A stretch of 10,635 nt of DNA from JAHEYG01 sp044229775. Lineage in GTDB: Bacteria; Bacteroidota; Bacteroidia; B-17B0; Aurantibacillaceae. Below the pieces are notes generated by a model that was given only the letters and a program-made list of their open reading frames with translations, was not told where the DNA came from and did not search any database. Of this stretch, positions 1-6,383 are shown in pieces. The position numbers and the translations under genes were made by a program. The stretch covers positions 1 to 10,635 of the forward strand of contig JBGASH010000110.1 in assembly GCA_044229775.1 (NCBI GenBank), read 5' to 3'. Numbering within the stretch: position 1 is the first letter of the stretch; each line of letters begins with the position of its first letter.

Positions 1-293
1 TGCGGATCGCCGGGTAAAGTAAGATCGAGTTCTTTGTTGGCGCCGGTATCTGCACCATTCTCAAACTTTTCTTTTAAAAGATTTATTTTTTCCTGAGCCT
101 TATTTTTAAGATCATTTAATTTAGCCCCAAGATCACGCTTTAATTCGGGGGTAACGGTTTTAAATTCGTCAAACAAAACGGTAATCTGTCCTTTTTTACT
201 GAGCCATTTAATACGGTATTCCTCCACCTGCTCTTTTTTTTCAATGGCCAGTTGTTCCACTTCGTGTAACAGATTATTTATTTTTTCAAGCAT
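1..293 (-). CDS. pheS: Phenylalanine-tRNA ligase alpha subunit, N-terminal part (partial, runs off left edge)
   Basis: The minus strand starts with ATG at 293-291 and stays open to base 1, giving about 97 residues beginning MLEKINNLLHEVEQ. The pattern is the N-terminal coiled-coil tRNA-binding arm of bacterial PheS: a charged helix, then a segment reading YRIKWLSKKGQIT, then a second helix ending near QEKINLLKEK, then the LTLPG motif that opens the linker to the catalytic domain. PheS pairs with PheT as an alpha2-beta2 cytoplasmic enzyme that charges tRNA-Phe. The class II catalytic motifs lie outside the window, so identity rests on the N-terminal arm and the LTLPG motif, which together are quite specific. 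Only 63 bases separate its start from the preferred start of the diverging gene. Confidence 0.92.
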   Translation of the reverse strand, partial: MLEKINNLLHEVEQLAIEKKEQVEEYRIKWLSKKGQITVLFDEFKTVTPELKRDLGAKLNDLKNKAQEKINLLKEKFENGADTGANKELDLTLPGDP

Positions 294-310
294 GTTAATG
301 TGCTAATAAG

Positions 311-336
311 TAAATTTGCTTTTCAGCACAAAATTA
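311..336. promoter_or_regulatory. Two opposed -7 elements between pheS and the MORN-VWA gene
   Basis: The plus strand carries TAAATTTG at 311-318 and the minus strand carries TAATTTTG at 336-329. Both match the Bacteroidota -7 consensus TAnnTTTG. The plus element would start transcription near 324, leaving about 33 bases of leader before the GTG at 357. The minus element would start near 322, leaving about 30 bases before the pheS ATG at 293. I do not see a clear TTTG -33 element for either. The two RNA polymerase footprints would overlap. Matches to an eight-base AT-rich consensus occur by chance, so this is a moderate call. Confidence 0.45.
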
Positions 337-356
337 ATCAATTTTATGTTGTTTCT

Positions 357-1505
357 GTGAATAAAAAAGGGGCTATATTCTTATTTATTTTACTTGGATG
401 TGCCTTGGTAAAGGCACAGCATTACCTTCGCTATGACGTGCACGATAAAGACACCATCAACATTATTGATAAAGATAGTCTAAAGCAAGGTATTTGGCGT
501 GAATTTTGGGCCAACGGTGATCTTAAAAGCGAGACTTCATACAAAAATAATAAACGCGATGGCCTTGAGATCTTGTGGTACGACACCCCTGATTGTGTTG
601 AACAGGAATCGTATTACAAAGAGGGCAAACAAGATGGAATACTCATCCATTATTCAAAAAAATGCCGTAAAGATTTTGTTGAAGCTTATAAAAAAGGGGT
701 TAAAGAAGGTCCCGAAGTAGAATATTACAGTAATGGAAATAAAAAAGCGGAAGGAACTTTTAAGAAAGGAAGTTTGGATGGTTATTATAAAGTGTACGAC
801 CGTAAAGGGCGTTTTGCATTTGAAAGCCGGAGTACCGAAAGCGAAGCCAGTTTAATTCCCAATCTAAACGATACACTTAACAACGTTATCTTAAATGTTT
901 TTAAACGCAACAAAGCCTGGAAGCGTAAATTAATTGTGGCCGATCTTACCGGCAGCATGTATCCGTTCGCTCAGCAGGTAAGTACCTGGCTCAAATTGCA
1001 TTTTTTAAGAGATTCCACACGTGAAAGTTTTACATTCTTTAACGATGGCGATAATAAAAAGGACGCGGCAAAACGTATTGGCGTTACCGGAGGGGTGTAT
1101 TATTGTACTGCCAAAAACGTGGATCAGTTGGTACAAGCCATGGAGATCTGTATACGTAACGGACAAGGCGGCGATGCCCCCGAAAATGTAATTGAAGCGA
1201 TACTTTATGGTATCAAAAAAAATAAAAATATTGATAATGTTATTCTGGTGGCCGACAACTGGGCCAAGGTGCGCGACATTGCCTTATTATCGCGGGTAAA
1301 AATACCGGTACGCGTAATTTTATGCGGGGTAACCGAAGGTATGGAAATAAATCCCGATTACCTTAACATCGCCTATAAAACTAAAGGATCGATACACACT
1401 ATTGAACAAGACATAACCGACCTGATGATGCAGGCCCCCCTTAAAAAATTTACCATTAACGGGGTTGATTACATCATAAAAGGCGGAAGAATTCAGACCT
1501 ATTAA
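357..1505 (+). CDS. Exported MORN-like repeat protein with C-terminal von Willebrand A domain
   Basis: The frame is open from a GTG at 300, but I prefer the GTG at 357 (382 aa). From there the protein begins MNKKGAIFLFILLGCALVKAQ, a clean signal peptide with likely signal peptidase I cleavage after VKA; the LLGC inside it could alternatively be a weak lipobox. The GTG at 300 lies upstream of the predicted promoter. Mature residues about 40-155 hold four or five MORN-like units of about 23 residues with the recurring pattern GxWxxxxxNGxLKxExxYKxGKxDG, the type often labelled YwqK-like antitoxin in databases without real toxin evidence. Residues about 190-355 look like a VWA domain: a hydrophobic strand, then DLTGSM (a DxTxS metal-site variant of DxSxS, Asp196), and later GGDAPENV, as in many VWA proteins. 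The C-terminal 25 residues are a short beta-like tail. It probably acts in the periplasm or outside the cell, with a metal-dependent ligand site. Its substrate and role are unknown to me. Confidence 0.85.
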   Translation: MNKKGAIFLFILLGCALVKAQHYLRYDVHDKDTINIIDKDSLKQGIWREFWANGDLKSETSYKNNKRDGLEILWYDTPDCVEQESYYKEGKQDGILIHYSKKCRKDFVEAYKKGVKEGPEVEYYSNGNKKAEGTFKKGSLDGYYKVYDRKGRFAFESRSTESEASLIPNLNDTLNNVILNVFKRNKAWKRKLIVADLTGSMYPFAQQVSTWLKLHFLRDSTRESFTFFNDGDNKKDAAKRIGVTGGVYYCTAKNVDQLVQAMEICIRNGQGGDAPENVIEAILYGIKKNKNIDNVILVADNWAKVRDIALLSRVKIPVRVILCGVTEGMEINPDYLNIAYKTKGSIHTIEQDITDLMMQAPLKKFTINGVDYIIKGGRIQTY

Positions 1506-1528
1506 GCCCTACTGTGTACTGCTTACCA

Positions 1529-1561
1529 TAAACCATCTAAAATTTATAATCCTTTGGTTTA
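1529..1561 (+). terminator. Weak inverted repeat after the MORN-VWA gene, possible terminator
   Basis: TAAACCA at 1529-1535 and TGGTTTA at 1555-1561 form perfect 7-base arms around a 19-base AT-rich loop, starting 24 bases after the stop codon. The position fits a terminator, but the stem is AT-rich, the loop is long and no strong T-run follows. It may be chance. Confidence 0.25.
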
Positions 1562-1648
1562 GAGTTTAAAGTTGTCTTTTATTGCCGGATAAGCGCAGTA
1601 ATGTCATGTTTTATGCCATTTCGGGTTGAAAACTCTTTTAGCATATTA

Positions 1649-1679
1649 TTTGCATTATAAACAAGTACAATTAACTTTG
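1649..1679 (+). promoter_or_regulatory. Bacteroidota primary-sigma promoter for clpP
   Basis: TTTG at 1649-1652, a 19-base spacer, and TAACTTTG at 1672-1679 match the Bacteroidota primary-sigma consensus (TTTG, N19-21, TAnnTTTG) at every defined position. Transcription should start near 1685, giving a leader of about 20 bases before the clpP ATG at 1706. This is the best promoter in the window. The rest of the 1506-1705 intergenic stretch shows only the inverted repeat at 1529-1561. Confidence 0.8.
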
Positions 1680-1705
1680 AAAAATAAATTTAAAACCCGG
1701 AAACC

Positions 1706-2377
1706 ATGTTTGATCAAAATGAATTTAAAAAATATGCCACCAAGCACATGGGCATAAACAGTATAACTTATGATAGTTATTCTTCCCGCATTTCATCTTC
1801 ATTAACCCCTTATATTATTGAGGAGCGCCAGTTGAACGTAGCCCAAATGGACGTTTTTTCGCGTTTGATGATGGACAGAATTATATTTTTGGGAACCGGT
1901 ATTAACGATCAGGTTGCTAATATCGTGCAAGCGCAATTATTATTTTTAGAATCGGTTGATGCTAAAAAAGATATTCAAATTTATATTAATTCGCCCGGCG
2001 GTTCCGTTTATGCCGGATTAGGAATTTATGATACCATGCAGATCGTTAGACCGGATGTTGCCACTATTTGTACCGGTATGGCGGCTTCGATGGGAGCTGT
2101 ATTACAGTGTGCTGGTGCCAAAGGAAAACGTACCGCTTTAAAACATGCCCGTGTAATGATCCACCAACCAATGGGTGGTGCCGAAGGACAAGCATCAGAT
2201 ATTGAAATTACCGCACGCGAAATACAAAAATTGAAAAAAGAATTGTACGAAATCATTTCGCTTCACAGCGGCCAACCTTACGATAAAGTTTGGGCCGATA
2301 GCGACCGCGATTGCTGGATGATCGCCGAAGAAGCTAAAGCTTATGGAATGATCGATGAAGTGTTGTTGAAGAAATAG
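1706..2377 (+). CDS. clpP: ATP-dependent Clp protease proteolytic subunit ClpP
   Basis: This 223-aa protein is ClpP, the serine peptidase that forms a double heptameric chamber and is fed by Clp/Hsp100 ATPases in the cytoplasm. The catalytic triad is visible: Ser128 in GMAASMGA, His153 in MIHQP, and Asp202 in SDRDCWM. The oxyanion-strand motif NSPGGSVYAG (95-104) and the handle helix (about 162-187) are also present. The N-terminal extension of about 30 residues before SLTPYIIEE is normal for Bacteroidota ClpP. The ATG at 1706 follows a purine-rich CCGGAAACC and lies just below the promoter at 1649-1679. A strong terminator follows at 2443-2480, so it is probably monocistronic. In many Bacteroidota clpP sits next to tig and clpX; neither is present here. 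Confidence 0.97.
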   Translation: MFDQNEFKKYATKHMGINSITYDSYSSRISSSLTPYIIEERQLNVAQMDVFSRLMMDRIIFLGTGINDQVANIVQAQLLFLESVDAKKDIQIYINSPGGSVYAGLGIYDTMQIVRPDVATICTGMAASMGAVLQCAGAKGKRTALKHARVMIHQPMGGAEGQASDIEITAREIQKLKKELYEIISLHSGQPYDKVWADSDRDCWMIAEEAKAYGMIDEVLLKK

Positions 2378-2379
2378 GC

Positions 2380-2423
2380 CTCACCTCTCGCCCTCTCCTA
2401 AGGAGAAGGAGCTTGCTTCAAGC
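2380..2423. repeat. REP-like or degenerate small palindromic repeat downstream of clpP
   Basis: Two short hairpins sit side by side directly after the clpP stop. One is TCTCC (2394-2398) and GGAGA (2402-2406) around three bases; the other is GCTTG (2411-2415) and CAAGC (2419-2423) around CTT. CTCACC at 2380-2385 is also mirrored by GGTGAG at 2497-2502, so the whole intergenic block is bracketed by a 6-base inverted repeat. The CCCTCTCCTAAGGAGA core resembles dispersed intergenic repeats seen in many bacterial genomes. One copy cannot prove a repeat family. Confidence 0.35.
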
Positions 2424-2442
2424 AGAAAAGTTTATTCATTTA

Positions 2443-2480
2443 AAAAAACCCTTTCGGAAACGGAGGGGTTTTTTGTTTTT
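2443..2480 (+). terminator. Strong intrinsic terminator of clpP
   Basis: The left arm 2443-2456 (AAAAAACCCTTTCG) pairs over 14 positions, two of them G-U, with the right arm 2461-2474 (CGGAGGGGTTTTTT) around a GAAA tetraloop. The stem ends in a T-run continuing through 2480. The A-rich left flank could also make it work for minus-strand transcription, although no minus-strand gene ends here. Confidence 0.88.
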
Positions 2481-2549
2481 ATTCTCCCCCACTCTGGGTG
2501 AGCGTTTTGATCTTTTATTTTGCTAATTTTATTTCAAGAAATACTTAAC

Positions 2550-3827
2550 ATGAACAGAAGAAATTTTATTAAAACCACGGGTGCAGCTGCCGCTTTCACC
2601 GCATTTACCCCATTGATCTCGTGTGCCCACGACGACAAAGAAAAAACGGAAAAGACTTTTGCCGAAAACACCATTGCACCCGACATCATAAAATCTATCA
2701 ATAACCGCATAAAACCTATCACCACTGAAGAACGCGCTAAACGTGTTGAAATTGCAAAAGCACTAATGGCCGAAAATAAAATAGATGCCATTTTTATGGA
2801 AGGAGGCACCTCGCTTAACTATTTTACAGGCGCTAATTGGGGAAGAAGCGAAAGATTGTTTGCTATGCTACTATTACAAAAAGGCGAACCACTTTTTATT
2901 TCACCCAAGTTTGAAGAATCGCGCGCTAAAGAACAAGCCGGAAATGCTAAAGTGTATTGCTGGGAGGAAAATGAGAGTCCGTATAACATCATTGAACGCA
3001 TGTTCAAAGAAAATAATTTATTAAACGCTACAATTGCTATTGAAGAAACCACCCGCTATTTTGTGACTGACGGAATTCGTAAAACCATTCCAACACTTAA
3101 AATTATAAGCGGAGATGTTATAACGGCAGGCTGCAGAAGTATAAAGACCGAACACGAAATTGAATTGATGCAAATTGCCAACGACATGACCGCTGAAGTT
3201 TATAAAGCGGCTGTAAAACAATTAAAAGTGGGCATGACCGAACATGACTTTGGAAAAATTATCACAAAATTGTTTGCCGAATTTGGCGTTGGCGGAGGCG
3301 CACTGGTTTTATTTGGAGAGGCGAGCGCACATCCACATGGTTTAGTAAAAGAAGTTACTTTGAAAGAAAACGATATTGTTTTAATTGATGGCGGCTGTTC
3401 GGTTGAAGGGTACGATTCGGATATAACCCGTACAACGGTGTTTGGCACTGCTACAGATAAAATGAAAAAGAACTTTGATATTGTTAGAAAAGCACAGGAT
3501 GAAGGATTGAAAGCGGCCAAACCAGGTATAGAAGCCCAATTGGTAGATGCCGCCGCCCGAAAAGTAATTATTGATGCCGGTTACGGACCGGGTTATAAAT
3601 ATTTTACCCATCGCTTAGGTCATGGTATTGGAATGGATGGCCACGAGTGGCATTATTTAGTGGGAGGAAATAAATATCTCTTAAAACAAGGCAACATGTT
3701 CAGTAACGAACCGGGCATTTACATCCCCGGCGAATTTGGGATCCGTTTAGAAGATGAAATGCTTATTACTGGGAACGGCGCAAAATTATTATTACCTCAG
3801 CAGGATAGTTTTGAGAAACTGTTCTGA
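2550..3827 (+). CDS. Tat-exported lipoprotein, M24 family (Xaa-Pro aminopeptidase-like) metallopeptidase
   Basis: The ATG at 2550 (425 aa) is chosen over an upstream in-frame TTG at 2520 because it begins MNRRNFIKTTG, a twin-arginine motif. A hydrophobic stretch and the lipobox LISC follow, with the lipidated cysteine at residue 25. The protein should therefore fold in the cytoplasm, be exported by Tat and be anchored in an outer or inner membrane. Residues about 58-195 form a creatinase-type N-terminal domain and residues about 200-420 the pita-bread M24 domain. All five metal ligands are visible: Asp280 in VLIDGG, Asp291 in SDITRT, His358 in LGHGIG, Glu387 in NEPG and Glu401 in IRLEDE. His263 in SAHPHG matches the usual active-site histidine. 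The likely reaction is removal of an N-terminal residue before proline from periplasmic peptides, but creatinase-like or other M24 chemistry cannot be excluded. No convincing promoter was found; TAATTTTA at 2524-2531 is a near match with poor spacing. Confidence 0.92.
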   Translation: MNRRNFIKTTGAAAAFTAFTPLISCAHDDKEKTEKTFAENTIAPDIIKSINNRIKPITTEERAKRVEIAKALMAENKIDAIFMEGGTSLNYFTGANWGRSERLFAMLLLQKGEPLFISPKFEESRAKEQAGNAKVYCWEENESPYNIIERMFKENNLLNATIAIEETTRYFVTDGIRKTIPTLKIISGDVITAGCRSIKTEHEIELMQIANDMTAEVYKAAVKQLKVGMTEHDFGKIITKLFAEFGVGGGALVLFGEASAHPHGLVKEVTLKENDIVLIDGGCSVEGYDSDITRTTVFGTATDKMKKNFDIVRKAQDEGLKAAKPGIEAQLVDAAARKVIIDAGYGPGYKYFTHRLGHGIGMDGHEWHYLVGGNKYLLKQGNMFSNEPGIYIPGEFGIRLEDEMLITGNGAKLLLPQQDSFEKLF

Positions 3828-3849
3828 AAAAATAAGGTAACCCCATTAA

Positions 3850-4371
3850 ACTGTAAGCGGCAAAAAAATTCCTTTATTTTCCGTATCTTCAGCCGGCTGT
3901 AAAAAATATTCGGCAGATGAACACCGGAGTTTAAAATCCCCTAAAAAACGCATTGCTAATAAGTGGACGCTTATACAATTCATTGTTAACGGTGCCGATT
4001 CAACTAAAAAATATTACAAGGCGCCTTATCAGAACGACAGTTTAGAATGGAAGTTAGGAGGCTGCTCTATTGAATTTACCAACGAAGAAGGCAGCACCGG
4101 AAATTTATATCACTTCAGCATCTACACGCAATCGGGAACCATCAAAACCGATCTGGCCTGGGCTTTTCAGGATAATAAAAACCGTTTAAGTTTTCAGCCT
4201 TACGTTAAATCGCTTCCCGGCGCACCTTATTATTTCATTTTCTTCTTTCCGGGAGTAGGTGGGAAAAACGGCGTATGGGATATCATTAAGCTTACCAAAG
4301 ACGAGATGATACTGGAGCTCACTAATAATAACAAGAAAAAACTTCATGTGCTTCTCAATCGTGAGGCATAA
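3850..4371 (+). pseudogene. Lipocalin-like lipoprotein reading frame without a start codon (broken or mis-sequenced)
   Basis: A plus-strand frame runs from just after a TAA at 3847-3849 to a TAA at 4369-4371 with no internal stop. It encodes KKIPLFSVSSAGC, whose SAGC is a good lipobox (Cys codon 3898-3900), then 156 further residues. The mature part has the look of Bacteroidota lipocalin-like lipoproteins: an early KWTLIQF strand, alternating polar and hydrophobic strands, and a late GVWDIIKLTKDEMILEL segment. No ATG, GTG or TTG occurs in any frame between the upstream peptidase stop (3827) and the lipobox, and the hydrophobic core before the cysteine is only about 10 residues. So the 5' end is damaged, mis-sequenced, or uses a rare ATT start (3868-3870). 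It lies close behind the M24 gene on the same strand and may have been co-transcribed with it. The function of the family is unknown. Confidence 0.65.
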
Positions 4372-5751
4372 TTATTTCATTAGCTCAATATCCTCGTCAC
4401 CGTCTTTATACGGCATGTAGGTAAAAATAAATTGCAGCATCTCTTCTGTGGTTTGCATACTCTCTAATCCTTCACCTTGTTCTATTTGCTGTGGTGGATG
4501 AAAAGGATTTACCGGATTTTTACTGGTGTTATCGTAAGTAGCGTAAACATGAATGGTAGAACCCTTCACTATCTTTACCGGATGTACGTAGGTATAGTAA
4601 TATTGCCAGCGAAAATCCCATTTTTTTATTTTTATTAAACGTATTGTGTCCTTTTCGGGTGTAATAGCGTAAGCTATAAATTTTGTACCAATTAAATGCA
4701 TGTGCGGGTTTACCGAAAGTATAGAGATATCGTTCTCAATTTTAACTTGCGTATGAAAGGTTTTTATTTCGTTTGAGGGAATGATCAATTTTGGTTCAAT
4801 GGCCGAAATGCCAAATGTTCCCATTTGCGTTTCAAATACGGGACGCTTTGGCGGACCCTTCCTAAAAAACACGTTAATATAAGAGCTATCTAATACGTCG
4901 ACATTACTAGGACCAAAATGTATATTCTTAATAAAGAAAAGGCCGTTCTTACTTATTTTAAATCCACCTATATCCTCGTTATACACCGGTGGTAAATACC
5001 CCGGCAGATAATAAACCACATTCGGTAATAAGGGCGGCAAAGCATTTCTTTTACTGGTAGCATACATCAATCCCATTTGTTGATACGCTTCCATGTAATT
5101 TTTTGTTGCATCGGGCATTATTGATTCTCCCGAAAAATAATCAAACAGCATGTTTGGATCATAACTCAACAAATGACCATTAACATGATGAACCAATTTG
5201 CGTTGTGCCGGTACAAACTCGGCATATTGAACAAAGGTATCGCGATCCAATTTAAAAGGATATTTCACCATTAAAAAGGCATCGGTACCATTTCCCTTTA
5301 TTGGAATTGGCTTTTGAAGTTTGATCACCAGATCAGGTTTTCCAAAATACGAAGTACCGTAAAATACCGGTGGAGCCAACTCTTTTGCTGAATCGCCTCT
5401 TGGCATTTTGGTGTCGACCCACTTTTTTATTAGTGTGATCTCATTATCAGTTAGTGCTCGTTCCTGAGCAAAATGAATATAATCCGCATCTGCCGGCCAT
5501 GGTGGCATAAACTTAGTTTGGGTAACAAATTTTATTTTATTGGCTTGCTTTACCGCGTCGTTATAAGAAAGTAAATTAAACGGTCCTGATTGATTGGGCC
5601 TATGACAGGGTGAACAGTTTTTGTAAATTATAGGAGCTATGTGCTCGCTCCATGTTGGCGCGTCGGTTACTATTTCGTTTTTAGAGGGATTGGTACAGGA
5701 AAAAAAAGACAAACAAAGCAGGCATGCTAAATATTTGGGGAGGTTGAGCAC
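4372..5751 (-). CDS. Lipoprotein fusing a c-type cytochrome domain to a copper type II ascorbate-dependent monooxygenase-like domain
   Basis: The gene starts at a GTG (5751-5749), since the next in-frame Met is residue 82, and encodes 459 aa. Residues 1-19 are a lipoprotein signal ending FFSC (Cys19). Residues about 33-115 are a small cytochrome c domain with heme site CSPCH (46-50; bases 5616-5602) and the probable axial Met82 in KFMPPWPAD. From about 140 onward the sequence resembles the two-part peptidylglycine alpha-hydroxylating monooxygenase fold. Candidate ligands of the first copper are His188-His189 (VHHVNGH) and His278 (NIHFGPS). Those of the second are His350 and His352 (NPHMHLIG) and a late methionine, best Met438 in TTEEMLQFIF. 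The segment WDFRWQYYY and the later YDNTSKNPVNP are typical of bacterial members. It probably performs copper-dependent oxygen chemistry outside the inner membrane, with the heme supplying electrons in place of ascorbate; that electron role is inference. It starts 41 bases below the DUF420 gene, probably in the same operon. Confidence 0.87.
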   Translation of the reverse strand: MLNLPKYLACLLCLSFFSCTNPSKNEIVTDAPTWSEHIAPIIYKNCSPCHRPNQSGPFNLLSYNDAVKQANKIKFVTQTKFMPPWPADADYIHFAQERALTDNEITLIKKWVDTKMPRGDSAKELAPPVFYGTSYFGKPDLVIKLQKPIPIKGNGTDAFLMVKYPFKLDRDTFVQYAEFVPAQRKLVHHVNGHLLSYDPNMLFDYFSGESIMPDATKNYMEAYQQMGLMYATSKRNALPPLLPNVVYYLPGYLPPVYNEDIGGFKISKNGLFFIKNIHFGPSNVDVLDSSYINVFFRKGPPKRPVFETQMGTFGISAIEPKLIIPSNEIKTFHTQVKIENDISILSVNPHMHLIGTKFIAYAITPEKDTIRLIKIKKWDFRWQYYYTYVHPVKIVKGSTIHVYATYDNTSKNPVNPFHPPQQIEQGEGLESMQTTEEMLQFIFTYMPYKDGDEDIELMK

Positions 5752-5792
5752 AAGTTAAAGGTAAGGATTTTTGCAGTAAGAATGTTAGTGCG

Positions 5793-6380
5793 CTAGTAAT
5801 TGTAATAAGGCGAGATCATAAGGTAAACCACCACACCTGTAACTGTAACGTACAACCAGATAGGATAACTGAAACGGGTAAGTTTTTTATGCTTCACACG
5901 CTGATCAGTAAGACCGTAATAAAAAGAAAGCAGCACCAGAGGCAAAACAATTACCGCCAAAAAAATGTGCGATAATAAAATAAAAAGGTAAACCGGTTTA
6001 ATTCCGGATACCGCGGCCTGTTCCGCCGCATCCAGCAAACCGTTATGATCTGCATCGCCGTATTTGGTATCCGGAATAAAATAATGCGCCGTAACATATG
6101 ACACTAAAAATAAACTCGACAACAGGAACGCGGTAAGATTGATTTTTTTGTGAAGGGCAATATTCTTCCTTTTAATAGCCAGCAAAGAAAAAATCAGCAA
6201 CACACTGCAACTGCCGTTTAATATGGCATTAAGCGCGGGAAGTTTAAAAATAAAAGAAGGGATTGAATCGGGAACAGGTAAAACCTTGCGGTTTAATACC
6301 AGCACAGCCAATACAATAATAACGGTAGTAACCCATATCACTATTTTTACGGGTCTTTCGTTATTACTTAAAGTTGTCAA
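5793..6380 (-). CDS. DUF420 family membrane protein with an EF-hand-like loop
   Basis: This 195-aa integral membrane protein has five predicted membrane segments (about 13-30, 48-68, 81-100, 129-153 and 171-190). Its features match DUF420, the family that includes CtaM/YozB, linked in Gram-positive bacteria to maturation of heme-copper terminal oxidases. Conserved-looking histidines stand at His77 (ALHKK), His99 (VTAHYF), His138 (LLSHIF) and His164 (VKHKK), mostly near membrane borders, as expected for heme or copper handling. Between segments 3 and 4 lies DADHNGLLDAAE (109-120; bases 6056-6021), a textbook 12-residue EF-hand loop with acidic or amide residues at positions 1, 3, 5, 9 and 12 and glycine at 6. 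The ATG at 6380 is only 3 bases after the enoyl-CoA hydratase stop, so co-transcription is very likely. No terminal oxidase genes are in the window, so the oxidase link is by family only. Confidence 0.88.
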   Translation of the reverse strand: MTTLSNNERPVKIVIWVTTVIIVLAVLVLNRKVLPVPDSIPSFIFKLPALNAILNGSCSVLLIFSLLAIKRKNIALHKKINLTAFLLSSLFLVSYVTAHYFIPDTKYGDADHNGLLDAAEQAAVSGIKPVYLFILLSHIFLAVIVLPLVLLSFYYGLTDQRVKHKKLTRFSYPIWLYVTVTGVVVYLMISPYYNY

Positions 6381-6383
6381 TTA

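Noticed and set aside
300..356. N-terminal extension of the MORN-VWA protein from the GTG at 300
   Set aside because: It would put 19 extra residues in front of a clean signal peptide and would start upstream of the likely promoter element at 311-318.
2524..2531. TAATTTTA as promoter of the M24 gene
   Set aside because: The last base deviates from TAnnTTTG and the nearest TTTG (2506-2509) is only 14 bases away, too close.
2520..2549. Upstream TTG start for the M24 peptidase
   Set aside because: It adds ten residues before the twin-arginine motif; the ATG at 2550 gives a standard Tat signal.
2534..3611. Several antisense and shifted open frames over the M24 gene
   Set aside because: They have no plausible domains, no starts with leaders, and exist only as shadows of the strongly supported peptidase.
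3917..3934. ATG start for the lipocalin-like gene
   Set aside because: This ATG is in a different frame and meets a stop after five codons (MNTGV).
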